Part shown: positions 1 through 8,352 of the stretch, piece by piece
How the letters are laid out: each line of letters begins with the position of its first letter
Position numbering within the stretch: position 1 is the first letter of the stretch
Assembly (NCBI RefSeq): GCF_018129025.1
Contig: NZ_JAAEDI010000031.1
Span: 1-64,000 of the forward strand
From: Neoroseomonas terrae
Lineage (GTDB): Bacteria; Pseudomonadota; Alphaproteobacteria; Acetobacterales; Acetobacteraceae
DNA length: 64,000 nt
Reading direction: 5' to 3'
The notes under the pieces: model-generated
The model's database searches: none
Told to the model about the DNA's origin: nothing
Seen by the model: only the letters and a program-made list of their open reading frames with translations
Translations under genes and position numbers: made by a program

Positions 1-1
1 C

Positions 2-397
2 GCCGGGCTGCCGATCGACGCCGCGGCACTGGCCGCCACCGCCCCGCGCCTTGCCGCCGCACCGGCCGTGGTGCGGCTGGCGGGGCACGCCGGGGTGGAC
101 GCCGCCACGGCGGCCGTCGCCTGGGCAGCGGTCGAGGAACAGTTCGCGCTGGACGTGCTGCGGTCCGCGATCGCCGCGGCACCGGCCGCCGGGGCGTTCG
201 GACCCCGCGCCCGCGCGGCGTTGGCGGACGACGTGACGGCAAGCCAGATGCGGTTCGCGACGCTGCGCCTGGCAGGCAGCACGCCGGATTCCGTCCGCGC
301 AGCAGCCGTGGCCGGGCTGATCCAGGAAGCCGCCGCCGCACGGGACCTCGCGGCGGTGACGGTGGCCGTGCGGGGGCTCGGGGCGCTGGGGGCCTGA
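2..397 (+). CDS. C-terminal fragment, probable NAD-specific glutamate dehydrogenase
   Basis: The reading frame is open from the left edge of the window, so only the last 131 residues are present. It is a helical, alanine-rich segment with a pattern like FALDVLRSAI followed about 25 residues on by LADDVTASQMRFATLRL. That resembles the extreme C-terminus of the large (about 1600-residue) NAD-dependent glutamate dehydrogenases of alphaproteobacteria, which convert glutamate to 2-oxoglutarate and ammonia. No catalytic residues fall in this fragment, so the identity rests on tail similarity recalled from the family. The gene ends 9 bases before a composite hairpin element and converges on the Bug gene at 663-1619. 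Confidence 0.5.
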   Translation, partial: AGLPIDAAALAATAPRLAAAPAVVRLAGHAGVDAATAAVAWAAVEEQFALDVLRSAIAAAPAAGAFGPRARAALADDVTASQMRFATLRLAGSTPDSVRAAAVAGLIQEAAAARDLAAVTVAVRGLGALGA

Positions 398-405
398 GCG
401 GAGAT

Positions 406-631
406 CGGAGGGGCGCTGCCCCTCCGAACCACCCCGCCAGGTGCTTGGAGCACCTGGACCGCAATCTGTTGGTGCCGGGCACGGCAGGCACACTGGAACC
501 CTTCACGCACGCTTCGTGCGCAGGAGCGGGTCTCGGTATCGGTCCTGCCTGCGTCGCCCGGCGCCAAGTGGAGGTTTGCAAAGGCCTTTCGGCCTTTGCT
601 GGGGTGGCTTGGAGGGGCAAAGCCCCTCCAA
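406..631. repeat. Composite hairpin element, copy A (L arm then inverted R arm)
   Basis: Four hairpins lie in order. The outer L hairpin (406-426) has CGGAGGGGC pairing with GCCCCTCCG. The inner L hairpin (437-457) has CCAGGTGC pairing with GCACCTGG. The inner R hairpin (578-599) has GCAAAGGCC pairing with GGCCTTTGC. The outer R hairpin (609-631) has TTGGAGGGGC pairing with GCCCCTCCAA. The element sits between two convergent genes, 9 bases after one stop codon and 31 bases from the other. Seven more copies occur in this window. There is no T-run after the stems. A bidirectional transcription-end role is inference. Confidence 0.85.
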
Positions 632-662
632 CATCAACAGTGGCCGCGAGGGCGCGCCCCCC

Positions 663-1619
663 TCAATCCAGGCTGATCCCCCGCGCCCGCACGATCGCCC
701 CCCATACATCCGTCTCCGCCGCGAGTTGCCGGCGAAACGCCTCCGGCCCTTCGGTGCGGATGGAGGCGCCGAGGCTGGTCATGCGCGCCACCATGGGCGG
801 TTCGGCCAGCACCTGGCGGAAGGCGTTGTAGAGGCGCTGGATCGCGGCGTCCGGCGTGCGGGTCGGGGCGAGCGTGCCCTGGCCGATGCCGGCGTCCCAG
901 GCGGGCCAGCCGAGTTCGCGGAAGGTCGGGACGCCGGGCAGGTCCGGCAGGCGGTTCGGGCCGGTCACGGCAATGGCGCGCAGGCGGCCGTCCTTCACGA
1001 AGGGCAGCACGGCCGTGGCGCCGTTCACGATGAGCTGGCTCTCGTTGGTGACGGCGGCCTGGATGCCGATCATGCCGCCCCGGTAGAAGACCTCGGTGAC
1101 CGTGCCGCCCCAGTGCTGCATGACGACGAGCATGGTCAGGTGGTTCAGCGCGCCGACACCGGAATGCGCGAAGTTCAGGCGGCCCGGGTCGGCTTGCACC
1201 AAGGCGGCGAGTTCCGCGCCGGTCTGCGCCGGCACCGAGGGGTGAACCGCCATGATGTAGGGCGCGAAGGTCAGCATCGTGATCGGCGCGAGATCGGTCG
1301 CCGGATCGTAGGGCAGGCGGGCGAACAGGCTCGGCCCGGCGGTCAGGATGCCGGTGTCGGTCAGCAGGATGGAGGTGCCGTCGGGTGGCGACTTCGCGAC
1401 GTTGTCGGCGCCGAGGTTGCCGGCCGCGCCGCCGCGATTGTCGATCACCACGACCTGGTTCAGCACGCGCTGCAGCTCCGGCTGCAGGATGCGGGCAAGG
1501 ATGTCGGAGGAACCGCCGGGCGGGAACGGCACCACGATGCGCAGCGGGCGGTCCTGCGCCGCGGCAGGGCCGGCCAGAAGCAGCGCCGGCGCGGCCAGCA
1601 GGGAACGGCGGGTTGTCAT
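663..1619 (-). CDS. Bug/TctC-family tripartite tricarboxylate transporter binding protein
   Basis: A periplasmic solute receptor of 318 residues, the usual Bug length. The N-terminus MTTRRSLLAAPALLLAGPAAAQ is a signal peptide with an Arg-Arg pair and an AQ cleavage end. It is followed by the family signature RPLRIVVPFPPGGSSDILAR, then a conserved PYDPATDLAPI segment and the GxVGALNHLT region. Such receptors capture carboxylated substrates for TctA/TctB permeases, but no permease genes are nearby. The start codon overlaps the stop of the mannonate dehydratase-like gene by four bases, so the two are probably co-transcribed and the ligand may be a sugar acid (inference). Its 3' end faces hairpin element A. 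Confidence 0.9.
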   Translation of the reverse strand: MTTRRSLLAAPALLLAGPAAAQDRPLRIVVPFPPGGSSDILARILQPELQRVLNQVVVIDNRGGAAGNLGADNVAKSPPDGTSILLTDTGILTAGPSLFARLPYDPATDLAPITMLTFAPYIMAVHPSVPAQTGAELAALVQADPGRLNFAHSGVGALNHLTMLVVMQHWGGTVTEVFYRGGMIGIQAAVTNESQLIVNGATAVLPFVKDGRLRAIAVTGPNRLPDLPGVPTFRELGWPAWDAGIGQGTLAPTRTPDAAIQRLYNAFRQVLAEPPMVARMTSLGASIRTEGPEAFRRQLAAETDVWGAIVRARGISLD

Positions 1620-2650
1620 GGCGTTGTTCCTCCCGTCTCCGCGCCGAGCGCGCGGATGATTCCGGCGATGTACCCAGTGGCATAGGCGCGGCTGCGATGG
1701 CCCCAGACCGTGTCCTCCGCGACATGCGGGACGTGGTCGTCGATGATAGAGCCGTCGAAGCCTTCGTCCCGCAGCACGCGCAACACGGCGACCGGATCGA
1801 CGCTGCCTTCATCGATGAAGGCTTCCGCGAAACGCGGCAGCGCACCGGCGACCGAGCGCAAATGGACGTAGTGGATGCGGCCGTCCCGCGCGAAGCGGCG
1901 CAGCGCTGCCATCATGGCGTCGGCCCCCGCCTCGGCGAAGGTGCCGGTGCAGAAGCACACGCCGTGGCTGGGGCTGTCGGCGAAGGACATGGCGCGGGCG
2001 AAGGCGGCCTCGTCGCGGAAGATGCGGGCGACGCCGTCCAGCACGGGCACGGGCGGATCGTCCGGATGCAGTGAGAGTTTCACGCCGGCGGCTTCGGCGA
2101 CGGGCAGGACCTCGGTGATGAAGCGTTCCCAGTTCGCCCACATCGCGGCCTCGTCGCGCGGCGGCAGGCTGCCGGTCGCGACGCGCTGGCCGACATCGTC
2201 GTCATAGGCGGTGATCAGTGCGCCGCCGCGGCCATGGGCAGCCTTCGCCGTGCGCCAGACGCCGTCGGGGATCCAGTTGTAGCCGAGGATAGGGATGCCC
2301 GCCTGGCCCATGGCGCGGATCGTCGCCTTGAAGTGGTCGATCTGCTCATCCGCGCCCGGCAGGCCGAGCATCGCCTTGTCGATCAGGTTGCGCGGCACGC
2401 CCTCGATGCAGTCGAGCGTCAGGCCGTGCGCTTCGACGGCCGCGCGCATCTGTGCGAGGTCGAGCGCGGACCAGCGCTTCGTCGGCGGTCGCGGGCCGGC
2501 GGCGGCAGTGAATTCCTTGTTCAGGAACGCCACCCAGGCGGGGCTGTCGAGGTCAGGCTTGTTGACCATGACGCCGGCGCAGCCGATTTGCCGCGCGAAG
2601 GCGAGGTCGGCCTGGGTCAATTCCCGGAATTGCCCGGCGAGGACGCGCAT
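1616..2650 (-). CDS. uxuA: Mannonate dehydratase-like enzyme (UxuA family)
   Basis: A TIM-barrel enzyme of 344 residues. The family converts D-mannonate to 2-dehydro-3-deoxy-D-gluconate in hexuronate breakdown. Visible family features are the metal-site segments LSLHPDDPP, GVCFCTGTFAEAG, IHYVHLRSV and DDHVPHVAEDT, and a GYNWIPDGVW segment. The chosen start MRVLAGQFRELT follows a good ribosome site (GGGAGAAACC); an upstream in-frame extension would run through the promoter. It forms an operon with the downstream Bug receptor and is divergent from a GntR regulator, a typical sugar-acid cassette. A related sugar-acid dehydratase activity cannot be excluded from sequence alone. Confidence 0.85.
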   Translation of the reverse strand: MRVLAGQFRELTQADLAFARQIGCAGVMVNKPDLDSPAWVAFLNKEFTAAAGPRPPTKRWSALDLAQMRAAVEAHGLTLDCIEGVPRNLIDKAMLGLPGADEQIDHFKATIRAMGQAGIPILGYNWIPDGVWRTAKAAHGRGGALITAYDDDVGQRVATGSLPPRDEAAMWANWERFITEVLPVAEAAGVKLSLHPDDPPVPVLDGVARIFRDEAAFARAMSFADSPSHGVCFCTGTFAEAGADAMMAALRRFARDGRIHYVHLRSVAGALPRFAEAFIDEGSVDPVAVLRVLRDEGFDGSIIDDHVPHVAEDTVWGHRSRAYATGYIAGIIRALGAETGGTTP

Positions 2651-2706
2651 TGGACTGGTTTCTCCCAACAGGATTTTATCTAATCTCTCCGATATGATCG
2701 AATCAA
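2651..2706. promoter_or_regulatory. Divergent control region between uxuA-like gene and gntR
   Basis: This short AT-rich stretch stands out from its surroundings. On the minus strand TTGATT (2701-2706) and TTAGAT (2678-2683) are spaced by 17 bases, giving a plausible sigma-70 promoter for the uxuA-Bug operon. The -35 element lies inside the first codons of gntR, so GntR synthesis and operon initiation share DNA. No Shine-Dalgarno is visible just before the gntR ATG at 2694. A GntR binding site is likely here, but I could not define a clean palindrome. Confidence 0.45.
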
Positions 2707-3362
2707 CCCCCATCACGCATGAGGACGCCGTCACCGCCCAGCTTCGCCGGCTGATCGTGGAGGGCGCGCTGCCGCCCGGTGCGAAGCTGACGGTCTCGGC
2801 CCTGGCGGCGCGGCTCGGGGCGGGCGCGACGCCGGTCCGGGCGGCGCTGAAGCTGTTGGAAGGCGAAGGGCTGGTGGAGGCCCTGCCCTATCGCGGCGCC
2901 CGCGTCCGGGCGCTGGCGACCGAGGACATCCGCAACATCTACCGCCTGCGTGCCGCCGTGCTCGGCGTGCTGGTCCCGGACGTCGTCCGGCATGTCTCGA
3001 ACGCCGATCTCGATGCGCTGGACGCGTTGGAAGCTCGGTTCGAGGCGGCCGCCGAGGCTGGCGACGGCGCCGGGGCCATGGCGGTGAACCAGCAGTTCCA
3101 CCGCCTGCTGTTCGCCACGGCACGCAACCCGGATGCCGCGGCGGTGATGGAACGGAGCTGGGCGCTGGTGGAGGCATTGCGCCTGCGCCTCGGCTTCAGC
3201 CCCGGGCGGCTCCAGCGTTCGGCCGAGAGCCATCGCGCGCTGCTGGCCGCGCTACGGGGACGTGATACGGCGGCGGCCGCCGGGCTGGCCGTCGCCTCAT
3301 CGAACGAGGCGATGGCCGATCTGCTGGCCCGGGCCGCAGCGCCCCGCCGCGAGGCGGTGTAG
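2694..3362 (+). CDS. GntR-family transcriptional regulator (FadR/FCD type)
   Basis: 222 residues. The N-terminal winged helix-turn-helix spans about residues 5-75, with LTVSALAARLGAGATPVR as the recognition region and a VEALPYRGARV wing. The C-terminal all-helical effector domain of the FCD type contains NQQFHRLLFATARN and ESHRALLAAL, which carry the usual metal or ligand histidines. Members bind small carboxylates and repress adjacent catabolic genes. It is divergent from the mannonate dehydratase-like gene 43 bases away, so it probably controls that operon. The chosen ATG (MIESTPITHEDA) lacks an obvious ribosome-binding site; longer in-frame versions would run antisense through uxuA and are unlikely. 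Confidence 0.88.
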   Translation: MIESTPITHEDAVTAQLRRLIVEGALPPGAKLTVSALAARLGAGATPVRAALKLLEGEGLVEALPYRGARVRALATEDIRNIYRLRAAVLGVLVPDVVRHVSNADLDALDALEARFEAAAEAGDGAGAMAVNQQFHRLLFATARNPDAAAVMERSWALVEALRLRLGFSPGRLQRSAESHRALLAALRGRDTAAAAGLAVASSNEAMADLLARAAAPRREAV

Positions 3363-3401
3363 GGTGTGCGCCGTAACCATCACGAGGCATGAGTCCAGCC
3401 C

Positions 3402-3734
3402 ATGAGCGACACCAAGATCGGCACCGGCGCCGAAGCGACGGCCGGCCAGTACATCCAGGTCCACTACACGGGCTGGCTGTTCGACGAATCCGCGCCGGAC
3501 AAGAAGGGCCGCAAGTTCGACAGTTCCCGCGACCGCGGTCAGCCCTTCTCCTTCCAGCTTGGGGTCGGCCAGGTGATCGGCGGTTGGGACCAGGGTTTCG
3601 CGGGCATGAAGGTCGGCGGGGAACGCACGCTGATCATTCCGCCCGAACTCGGCTACGGGGCGCGCGGCGCCGGCGGCGTCATTCCGCCCAACGCGACGCT
3701 GATCTTCGAGGTTGAGCTGCTCGGCGTCGAATAA
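3402..3734 (+). CDS. FKBP-type peptidyl-prolyl cis-trans isomerase
   Basis: A single-domain FKBP of 110 residues that speeds proline isomerisation during protein folding. The sequence has the core signatures [47 protein letters not shown] and the hydrophobic-pocket run [11 protein letters not shown], ending with [11 protein letters not shown]. There is no signal peptide, so it is cytoplasmic. It stands alone, upstream of a 283-base spacer and lysA. Confidence 0.93.
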   Translation: MSDTKIGTGAEATAGQYIQVHYTGWLFDESAPDKKGRKFDSSRDRGQPFSFQLGVGQVIGGWDQGFAGMKVGGERTLIIPPELGYGARGAGGVIPPNATLIFEVELLGVE

Positions 3735-3811
3735 CGCACGCCGTCGGATCGCGGCCACGCCGCGATCCGCGAGCGCGGAGCGACCAGACGACCCGCCGCA
3801 TCCCGCGAATA

Positions 3812-3939
3812 CAAGGCCGGCGGATTGCCGGCCGCCGGCCTTCCGGGGGTCCAAAAGCCCTCGCGAGCGCGAAGCGCGACCGCGCCCGATTTCACCACCG
3901 CCCCCGCCAGCGCATGGCGCGCAGGCAAGGCCGGCGGAT
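3812..3939. repeat. Two-copy direct repeat in the spacer before lysA
   Basis: The 14-base string CAAGGCCGGCGGAT occurs exactly at 3812-3825 and again at 3926-3939, 114 bases apart. Both are followed by degenerate matching sequence including GCGCGAAGCGCG-like and TTGCGAAGCAAGG-like palindromes before CGCGC. The 3735-4017 spacer carries no gene I can support; the reading frame open through it is low-complexity Pro/Arg-rich and continues lysA backwards. Confidence 0.5.
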
Positions 3940-4017
3940 GTCGGACGCCCGCCGTCTGAGGGCCAGAAACCGCACTCGGCCCTTGCGAAGCAAGGGCGCG
4001 CTCCCGACAATGGCGGG

Positions 4018-5358
4018 ATGGCCTCCCCGCTTGCCCTGACCGACGCTGACGACCCCTCCTTTGCCGAGCTCCTGGCCCTGCGCCCGCATCTCGCCCTGCA
4101 CGCCATGGACGGGCTGGTGATGGAGGAAGTGCCGCTCGCCCGTATCGCGGCCGAGGTCGGCACGCCGGCCTGGGTCTATTCCGCCGGGGCGCTACGCCGC
4201 CGCGCTCGCGCCCTGAAGGCCGCGCTGACCGGCGCCGGGCTGACCGCCACCGTGCATTTCGCCATGAAGTGCAACGACAACCTCGCGGTGCTGAAGGTGC
4301 TGGCTGGCGAGGGCCTCGGCGCCGACGTCGTCAGCGAGGGCGAGCTGCGTATCTCCCGCGCGGCCGGCATCCCGGCCTCGGGCATCGTCTTCTCCGGCGT
4401 CGGCAAGACGGCCGACGAGATCCGCCACGCGCTGGAGGAGGACATCTTCCAGATCAATGCCGAGAGCGTGGAGGAGATCGAGATGATCTCCGCCATCGCC
4501 GCCGGCATGGGCCGCACGGCGCGCGTCGCCATCCGCGTGAACCCGGATGTGGATGCCAAGACCCACGCCAAGATCACGACGGGCAAGAGCGAGAACAAGT
4601 TCGGCGTCGCGATCTCCGACGCCGCGGCGATCTATGCCCGCATGGCCGCGCTGCCGGGGATCGAGCCGATCGGCATCGCGACGCATATCGGCAGCCAGAT
4701 CACGTCGGGCATGGCGGCCTATCGCGCGGCCTATGCGCGGCTTGCCGAGCTGGTGAAGGCGCTCCGGGCGGATGGCCTGCCGGTGCAGCGCGTCGATTGC
4801 GGCGGCGGGCTCGGCATTTCCTATCGCGACGAACCGGCGCCCTCCCCCGAGGCGCTGGCCGGTGCGATCCGCGCGACGCTTGGTGAACTCGACCTGCCGG
4901 TCATGCTGGAACCGGGCCGCTGGATCGCCGGTCCGGCCGGGGTGCTGCTGGCCTCGGTCGTGTTGCAGAAGCAGGGTGCGGCGCATCGCTTCGTCGTTGT
5001 GGATGCGGCGATGAACGACCTGGTGCGGCCGGCTATGTATGAGGCGTGGCACGGCATCGTGCCGGTTTCGTCCGTGCAGGCAGTGGCGCCGCTGACGGCG
5101 GCCGAGGTGGTCGGGCCGGTCTGCGAATCCGGCGACACCTTCGCCCGCGGCCGGATGCTGCCGTCCCTGGTGACGGGCGACGTCGTCGCCTTCCTGGATG
5201 CCGGCGCCTACGGGGCGGTGATGTCCTCCACCTACAATGCCCGGCCGCTGGCGCCGGAGGTGCTGGTGGATGGGGATCGCTTCGCCGTCGTGCGGGCCCG
5301 GCAGACGCATGATGCACTGCTGCATGGGCAGCAGGTGCCCCCATGGCTGGCGGCGTGA
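4018..5358 (+). CDS. lysA: Diaminopimelate decarboxylase
   Basis: The last enzyme of lysine synthesis: it decarboxylates meso-diaminopimelate using pyridoxal phosphate. It has 446 residues, close to family length. Visible features are the PLP lysine in TVHFAMKCNDN, the glycine-rich phosphate loop CGGGLGISYRDE, the EPGRWIAGPAG segment and the active-site cysteine motif GPVCESGDTFARGRMLP. I chose ATG 4018 (MASPLALTDADD) because the upstream in-frame part is low-complexity repeat sequence. The next gene but one element is a TIGR02302 gene, the usual alphaproteobacterial neighbour of lysA. Confidence 0.95.
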   Translation: MASPLALTDADDPSFAELLALRPHLALHAMDGLVMEEVPLARIAAEVGTPAWVYSAGALRRRARALKAALTGAGLTATVHFAMKCNDNLAVLKVLAGEGLGADVVSEGELRISRAAGIPASGIVFSGVGKTADEIRHALEEDIFQINAESVEEIEMISAIAAGMGRTARVAIRVNPDVDAKTHAKITTGKSENKFGVAISDAAAIYARMAALPGIEPIGIATHIGSQITSGMAAYRAAYARLAELVKALRADGLPVQRVDCGGGLGISYRDEPAPSPEALAGAIRATLGELDLPVMLEPGRWIAGPAGVLLASVVLQKQGAAHRFVVVDAAMNDLVRPAMYEAWHGIVPVSSVQAVAPLTAAEVVGPVCESGDTFARGRMLPSLVTGDVVAFLDAGAYGAVMSSTYNARPLAPEVLVDGDRFAVVRARQTHDALLHGQQVPPWLAA

Positions 5359-5372
5359 CGCTCGCGGTGGAG

Positions 5373-5578
5373 TTGGAGGGGCGCTGCCCCTCCAAGCCAC
5401 CCCGCCAAAGGCCCGAGGCCTTTGGAAACCATGACATGGCGCCAGGCGCCGCTGCCAGGATGAACGCCCCGATCCGCCTTCGGGAACCTGGCGTGACCGT
5501 CGTGCCGGGCACCAAAAGATTGCGGTCCAGGATGCCCAGCATCCTGGCGGGGTGGCTCGGAGGGGCGGCGCCCCTCCG
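5373..5578. repeat. Composite hairpin element, copy B (R arm then inverted L arm)
   Basis: Same family as copy A but in the opposite orientation. The outer R hairpin is at 5373-5395 (TTGGAGGGGC/GCCCCTCCAA) and the inner R hairpin at 5405-5425 (CCAAAGGCC/GGCCTTTGG). The inner L hairpin is at 5527-5547 (CCAGGATGC/GCATCCTGG) and the outer L hairpin at 5558-5578 (CGGAGGGGC/GCCCCTCCG). It begins 15 bases after the lysA stop. Here the flanking genes run in the same direction, and the downstream gene starts 46 bases after the element. Confidence 0.85.
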
Positions 5579-5623
5579 ATCAGCCTTCCCCCGGAAAAGC
5601 GCCGGCGCCGGAAAGCTCGCGCC

Positions 5624-8179
5624 ATGACCCAGCTCGCCCGCCGTACCCGCCTTGCGCGCCTCGTCCTCTGGTGGGAAGCGGCGTGGCCGGCGCTCTGGCC
5701 ACCGCTGGGCGTCCTCGGCCTGTTCCTGCTGGTCGCGCTGCTTGGCCTGCCGCTCCACCTGCCAGGCACGCTGCATGCGCTCCTGCTCCTCGGCTTTGCC
5801 GCCGCCCTGGGCTGGACGGGCTGGCGGGCGGCACGGCTGCTGGCGTTGCCGGGCACCGAGGCGGCGCAACGGCGCCTGGAACGCGATTCCGGACTGGCGC
5901 ACCGCCCAATCGCGACGCTGGGCGACCGGCCGAGCGGCAACGACCCCGTCGGCCTCGCGCTGTGGGAGGCGCATCGCCGCCGGGCAGCCGAGCGGCTGTC
6001 CGCTCTGCGTGTCACCGCGCCGCGGCCGGGCTTGGCGAAGCGCGACCGCCTGGCGCTTCGCGGCGGCCTGCTGGTGGCGCTGGCGGCAGCCTTCATGATT
6101 GCCGGAGTGGAAACCCCCGAACGCCTGCGCCGGGCCCTGGTGCCGCATTTCTCCGGCGCGGCCCTGCCCACCACGCCGGGCGTGCGGCTGGAGGCCTGGA
6201 TCACCCCGCCGGCCTATACCGGCGCCGCGCCGGTCTTCCTCGACACTGCCGGCGGCGCAGTGAGCGTGCCGGCGGGCAGCCGCCTGCAGGTCGCGCTGTC
6301 GGGCGGCGCCGGGGGCGTGCCCGATCTGGTGCTCGGCGGCAGGGCGATGCCGTTCCGCACGCTCGACCGCGGCTCCTACACGATGGAAACGGTGCTCGAC
6401 ACCGGCGCGCGGCTCGCGGTGCGGCGAGACGGCACCGAGATCGCCCAATGGACCCTGACGGTACGCGCGGATGCCCCGCCGGTGGCGGCGTGGGAACAGG
6501 CGCCGGCCCGTGCCGCGCGCGGCCTGGCCATCCGTCTGCCATGGCGGGTGGAGGATGATTGGGGTGTCGCCGCACTTCGCGTCGAACTTCGCCTCAAGCT
6601 GCGGCCGGAGGCGGAGCCGGTGGTGCTGGACCTGCCGCTGCCGCCGGGCAGCCCGCGCAGTGCGCAGGGGGCCGGCCAGCCTGACCTGTCCGCCCATCCC
6701 TGGGCAGGGCTGGAGGTCGAGGCACGGCTCGTCGCCCGCGACCATGCTGGCCAGGAAGGGCGGAGCGAGGGCGCGTTCCTGGAACTGCCGGAACGTTCCT
6801 TCACGCATCCGGTGTCGCAACTGCTGATCGCGCTGCGCAAGGCGCTGTCGGTCGACCCCTCGGGGCGCGAGCCGGCGCGGCAGGAGCTCGACCGCATCGC
6901 CAATGCGCCGGACGCCTTCGAGCACGATACCGGTACCTTCCTCGCGCTGCGCAGCGCCCGGCACCGCCTTCTGCGCGACCGCCGCCCGGCAGCGGTCACC
7001 GAGGTGCAGGAGACGTTGTGGGACATTGCCGTGGCGCTTGAGGAAGGGCGCACGGACCGTACCGCGCGCGCCCTGGCCGCCGCACGGGAGGCGCTGCGCG
7101 AAGCGTTGGAGGAAGCCCGTCGCAACCCCGAGCAGCAGACCGCCGAGCAGCGCGCCGAACTCGAACGCCGCATCCAGGACCTGCGGGAGGCCATCCGCCG
7201 CCACCTCGAAGCGCTTGCCGAACGGTTGCAGCGCGAGAATGCCGAGGCCCTGCCCTATGACCCGCAGCAGCGGCTGATGGACCAGCGCGAGTTGGACCGC
7301 CGCACCCGTCGCATGGAGGAAGCCGCCCGCCAGGGCCGCACCGAGGACGCGCAGCGCGAACTCGCCGAATTGGAGGAGATGCTCCGCGCCCTGGAGGAAG
7401 GCCGCAACATGCGCGCCGAGGATCGCCAGCGGCAGCAGCAGCGCCAGCGCGGGCAGCAGCAGATGGGCGCCGTGCAGGACATGGTTCAGCGACAGGCGCA
7501 GATGCTCGACCGCGGCCACCAGCGGGCCGAGCAGACCGACCGCGAACGCGCCCAGCAGCGCCGCCAGTCGCAAAGCTTCACTTGGCCGCAGCGCCCGCAG
7601 CCGCCGCAGCAGGCCCAGCCCAACCCGCAGCAGCAGGCGGAAAGCCAGCAGGATGCACGCATCCAGCGCGCGCTCCGCCGCGCGCTCGGGGAGCTGATGC
7701 AGCAATTCGGCGACCTGACCGGCGACGTGCCGCAACAGCTCGGCGAGGCCGACCGCGCCATGCGCGATTCAGCCGAGGCGCTGGGCGAAGGCGGCGACGC
7801 CCGCGACGCGCAGCAGCGTGCCATCCGCGCCCTGACCGAAGGCGGCCGCCAGATGGCCCAGCAGATGCAGCGCCAGTTCGGCCAGTCCCAGCCCGGCGAG
7901 GGCGAGGAGGACGGCGAAGGCGACGGCATGGCCAATGGCGAGCAGGGCGGCGAAGGCCAGGACCAGGCGCAGGAACAGGGGCCCGGGCGCGACCCGCTCG
8001 GCCGCCGGACGCGGGAACAGACCGGCGGGCAGGACAATGCCTCCGACACCCGCGTGCCGGATGAGGCCGAACTGCTGAAGACCCGGCGCCTGCAGGAAGA
8101 ACTGCGGCGGCGGGGCGCTGAGCGCGAACGGCCGCCGGCGGAGCTGGACTACATCGATCGGCTGTTGCGGCAGTTCTGA
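5624..8179 (+). CDS. TIGR02302 / DUF4175 family large membrane-anchored protein
   Basis: 851 residues, function unknown. The N-terminal 160 residues contain hydrophobic segments at about 30-75 (PLGVLGLFLLVALLG and a second stretch) and at about 150-165 (GGLLVALAAAFMIAGVE). A beta-rich middle follows, with a VEDDWGVAALRVELRLKL segment. The C-terminal half is long helical, rich in Gln, Arg and Glu (about residues 480-700), and ends in an acidic Gly/Glu tail and a KTRRLQEELRRRGAER end. Composition, length and position right after lysA match the alphaproteobacterial TIGR02302 family. ATG 5624 was chosen because it precedes the first membrane segment; the upstream frame crosses hairpin element B. 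Confidence 0.85.
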   Translation: MTQLARRTRLARLVLWWEAAWPALWPPLGVLGLFLLVALLGLPLHLPGTLHALLLLGFAAALGWTGWRAARLLALPGTEAAQRRLERDSGLAHRPIATLGDRPSGNDPVGLALWEAHRRRAAERLSALRVTAPRPGLAKRDRLALRGGLLVALAAAFMIAGVETPERLRRALVPHFSGAALPTTPGVRLEAWITPPAYTGAAPVFLDTAGGAVSVPAGSRLQVALSGGAGGVPDLVLGGRAMPFRTLDRGSYTMETVLDTGARLAVRRDGTEIAQWTLTVRADAPPVAAWEQAPARAARGLAIRLPWRVEDDWGVAALRVELRLKLRPEAEPVVLDLPLPPGSPRSAQGAGQPDLSAHPWAGLEVEARLVARDHAGQEGRSEGAFLELPERSFTHPVSQLLIALRKALSVDPSGREPARQELDRIANAPDAFEHDTGTFLALRSARHRLLRDRRPAAVTEVQETLWDIAVALEEGRTDRTARALAAAREALREALEEARRNPEQQTAEQRAELERRIQDLREAIRRHLEALAERLQRENAEALPYDPQQRLMDQRELDRRTRRMEEAARQGRTEDAQRELAELEEMLRALEEGRNMRAEDRQRQQQRQRGQQQMGAVQDMVQRQAQMLDRGHQRAEQTDRERAQQRRQSQSFTWPQRPQPPQQAQPNPQQQAESQQDARIQRALRRALGELMQQFGDLTGDVPQQLGEADRAMRDSAEALGEGGDARDAQQRAIRALTEGGRQMAQQMQRQFGQSQPGEGEEDGEGDGMANGEQGGEGQDQAQEQGPGRDPLGRRTREQTGGQDNASDTRVPDEAELLKTRRLQEELRRRGAERERPPAELDYIDRLLRQF

Positions 8180-8194
8180 GGGGCGGCGCGGGAG

Positions 8195-8255
8195 TTGGAG
8201 GGGCTTTGCCCCTCCAAGCCACCCCACCAAAGGCCGAAGGGCCTTTGGAAACCTC
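8195..8255. repeat. Solo R-type arm of the hairpin element, copy C
   Basis: Only one arm is present. The outer hairpin (8195-8217) has TTGGAGGGGC pairing with GCCCCTCCAA, and the inner hairpin (8227-8248) has CCAAAGGCC pairing with GGCCTTTGG, followed by AAACCTC. It lies 16 bases after the stop of the TIGR02302 gene and 97 bases from the 3' end of the convergent DUF1835 gene. I find no matching inverted arm in the remaining spacer. Confidence 0.8.
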
Positions 8256-8352
8256 CTTCTGGTACAGGGCGGCTCGGGCGGCCGCCCCTACGCACCACGG
8301 ATGTCGTGGGCGCAACGCTGCGACACGGCGTGCATCCGGTGCGAAACCTCGG

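Noticed and set aside
406-631. Hairpin elements as ordinary intrinsic terminators
   Set aside because: The stems are not followed by T-runs and come as mirrored pairs, so I report them as a separate element family.
441-831. Short proteins with DRNLLVPGT-like sequences in the spacers
   Set aside because: These arise from translating the conserved L arm of the hairpin elements. They recur in several copies and frames and lack ribosome sites.
3735-4017. N-terminal extension of LysA through the upstream repeat
   Set aside because: The sequence is Pro/Arg-rich and repeat-derived, and the conserved protein begins after ATG 4018.
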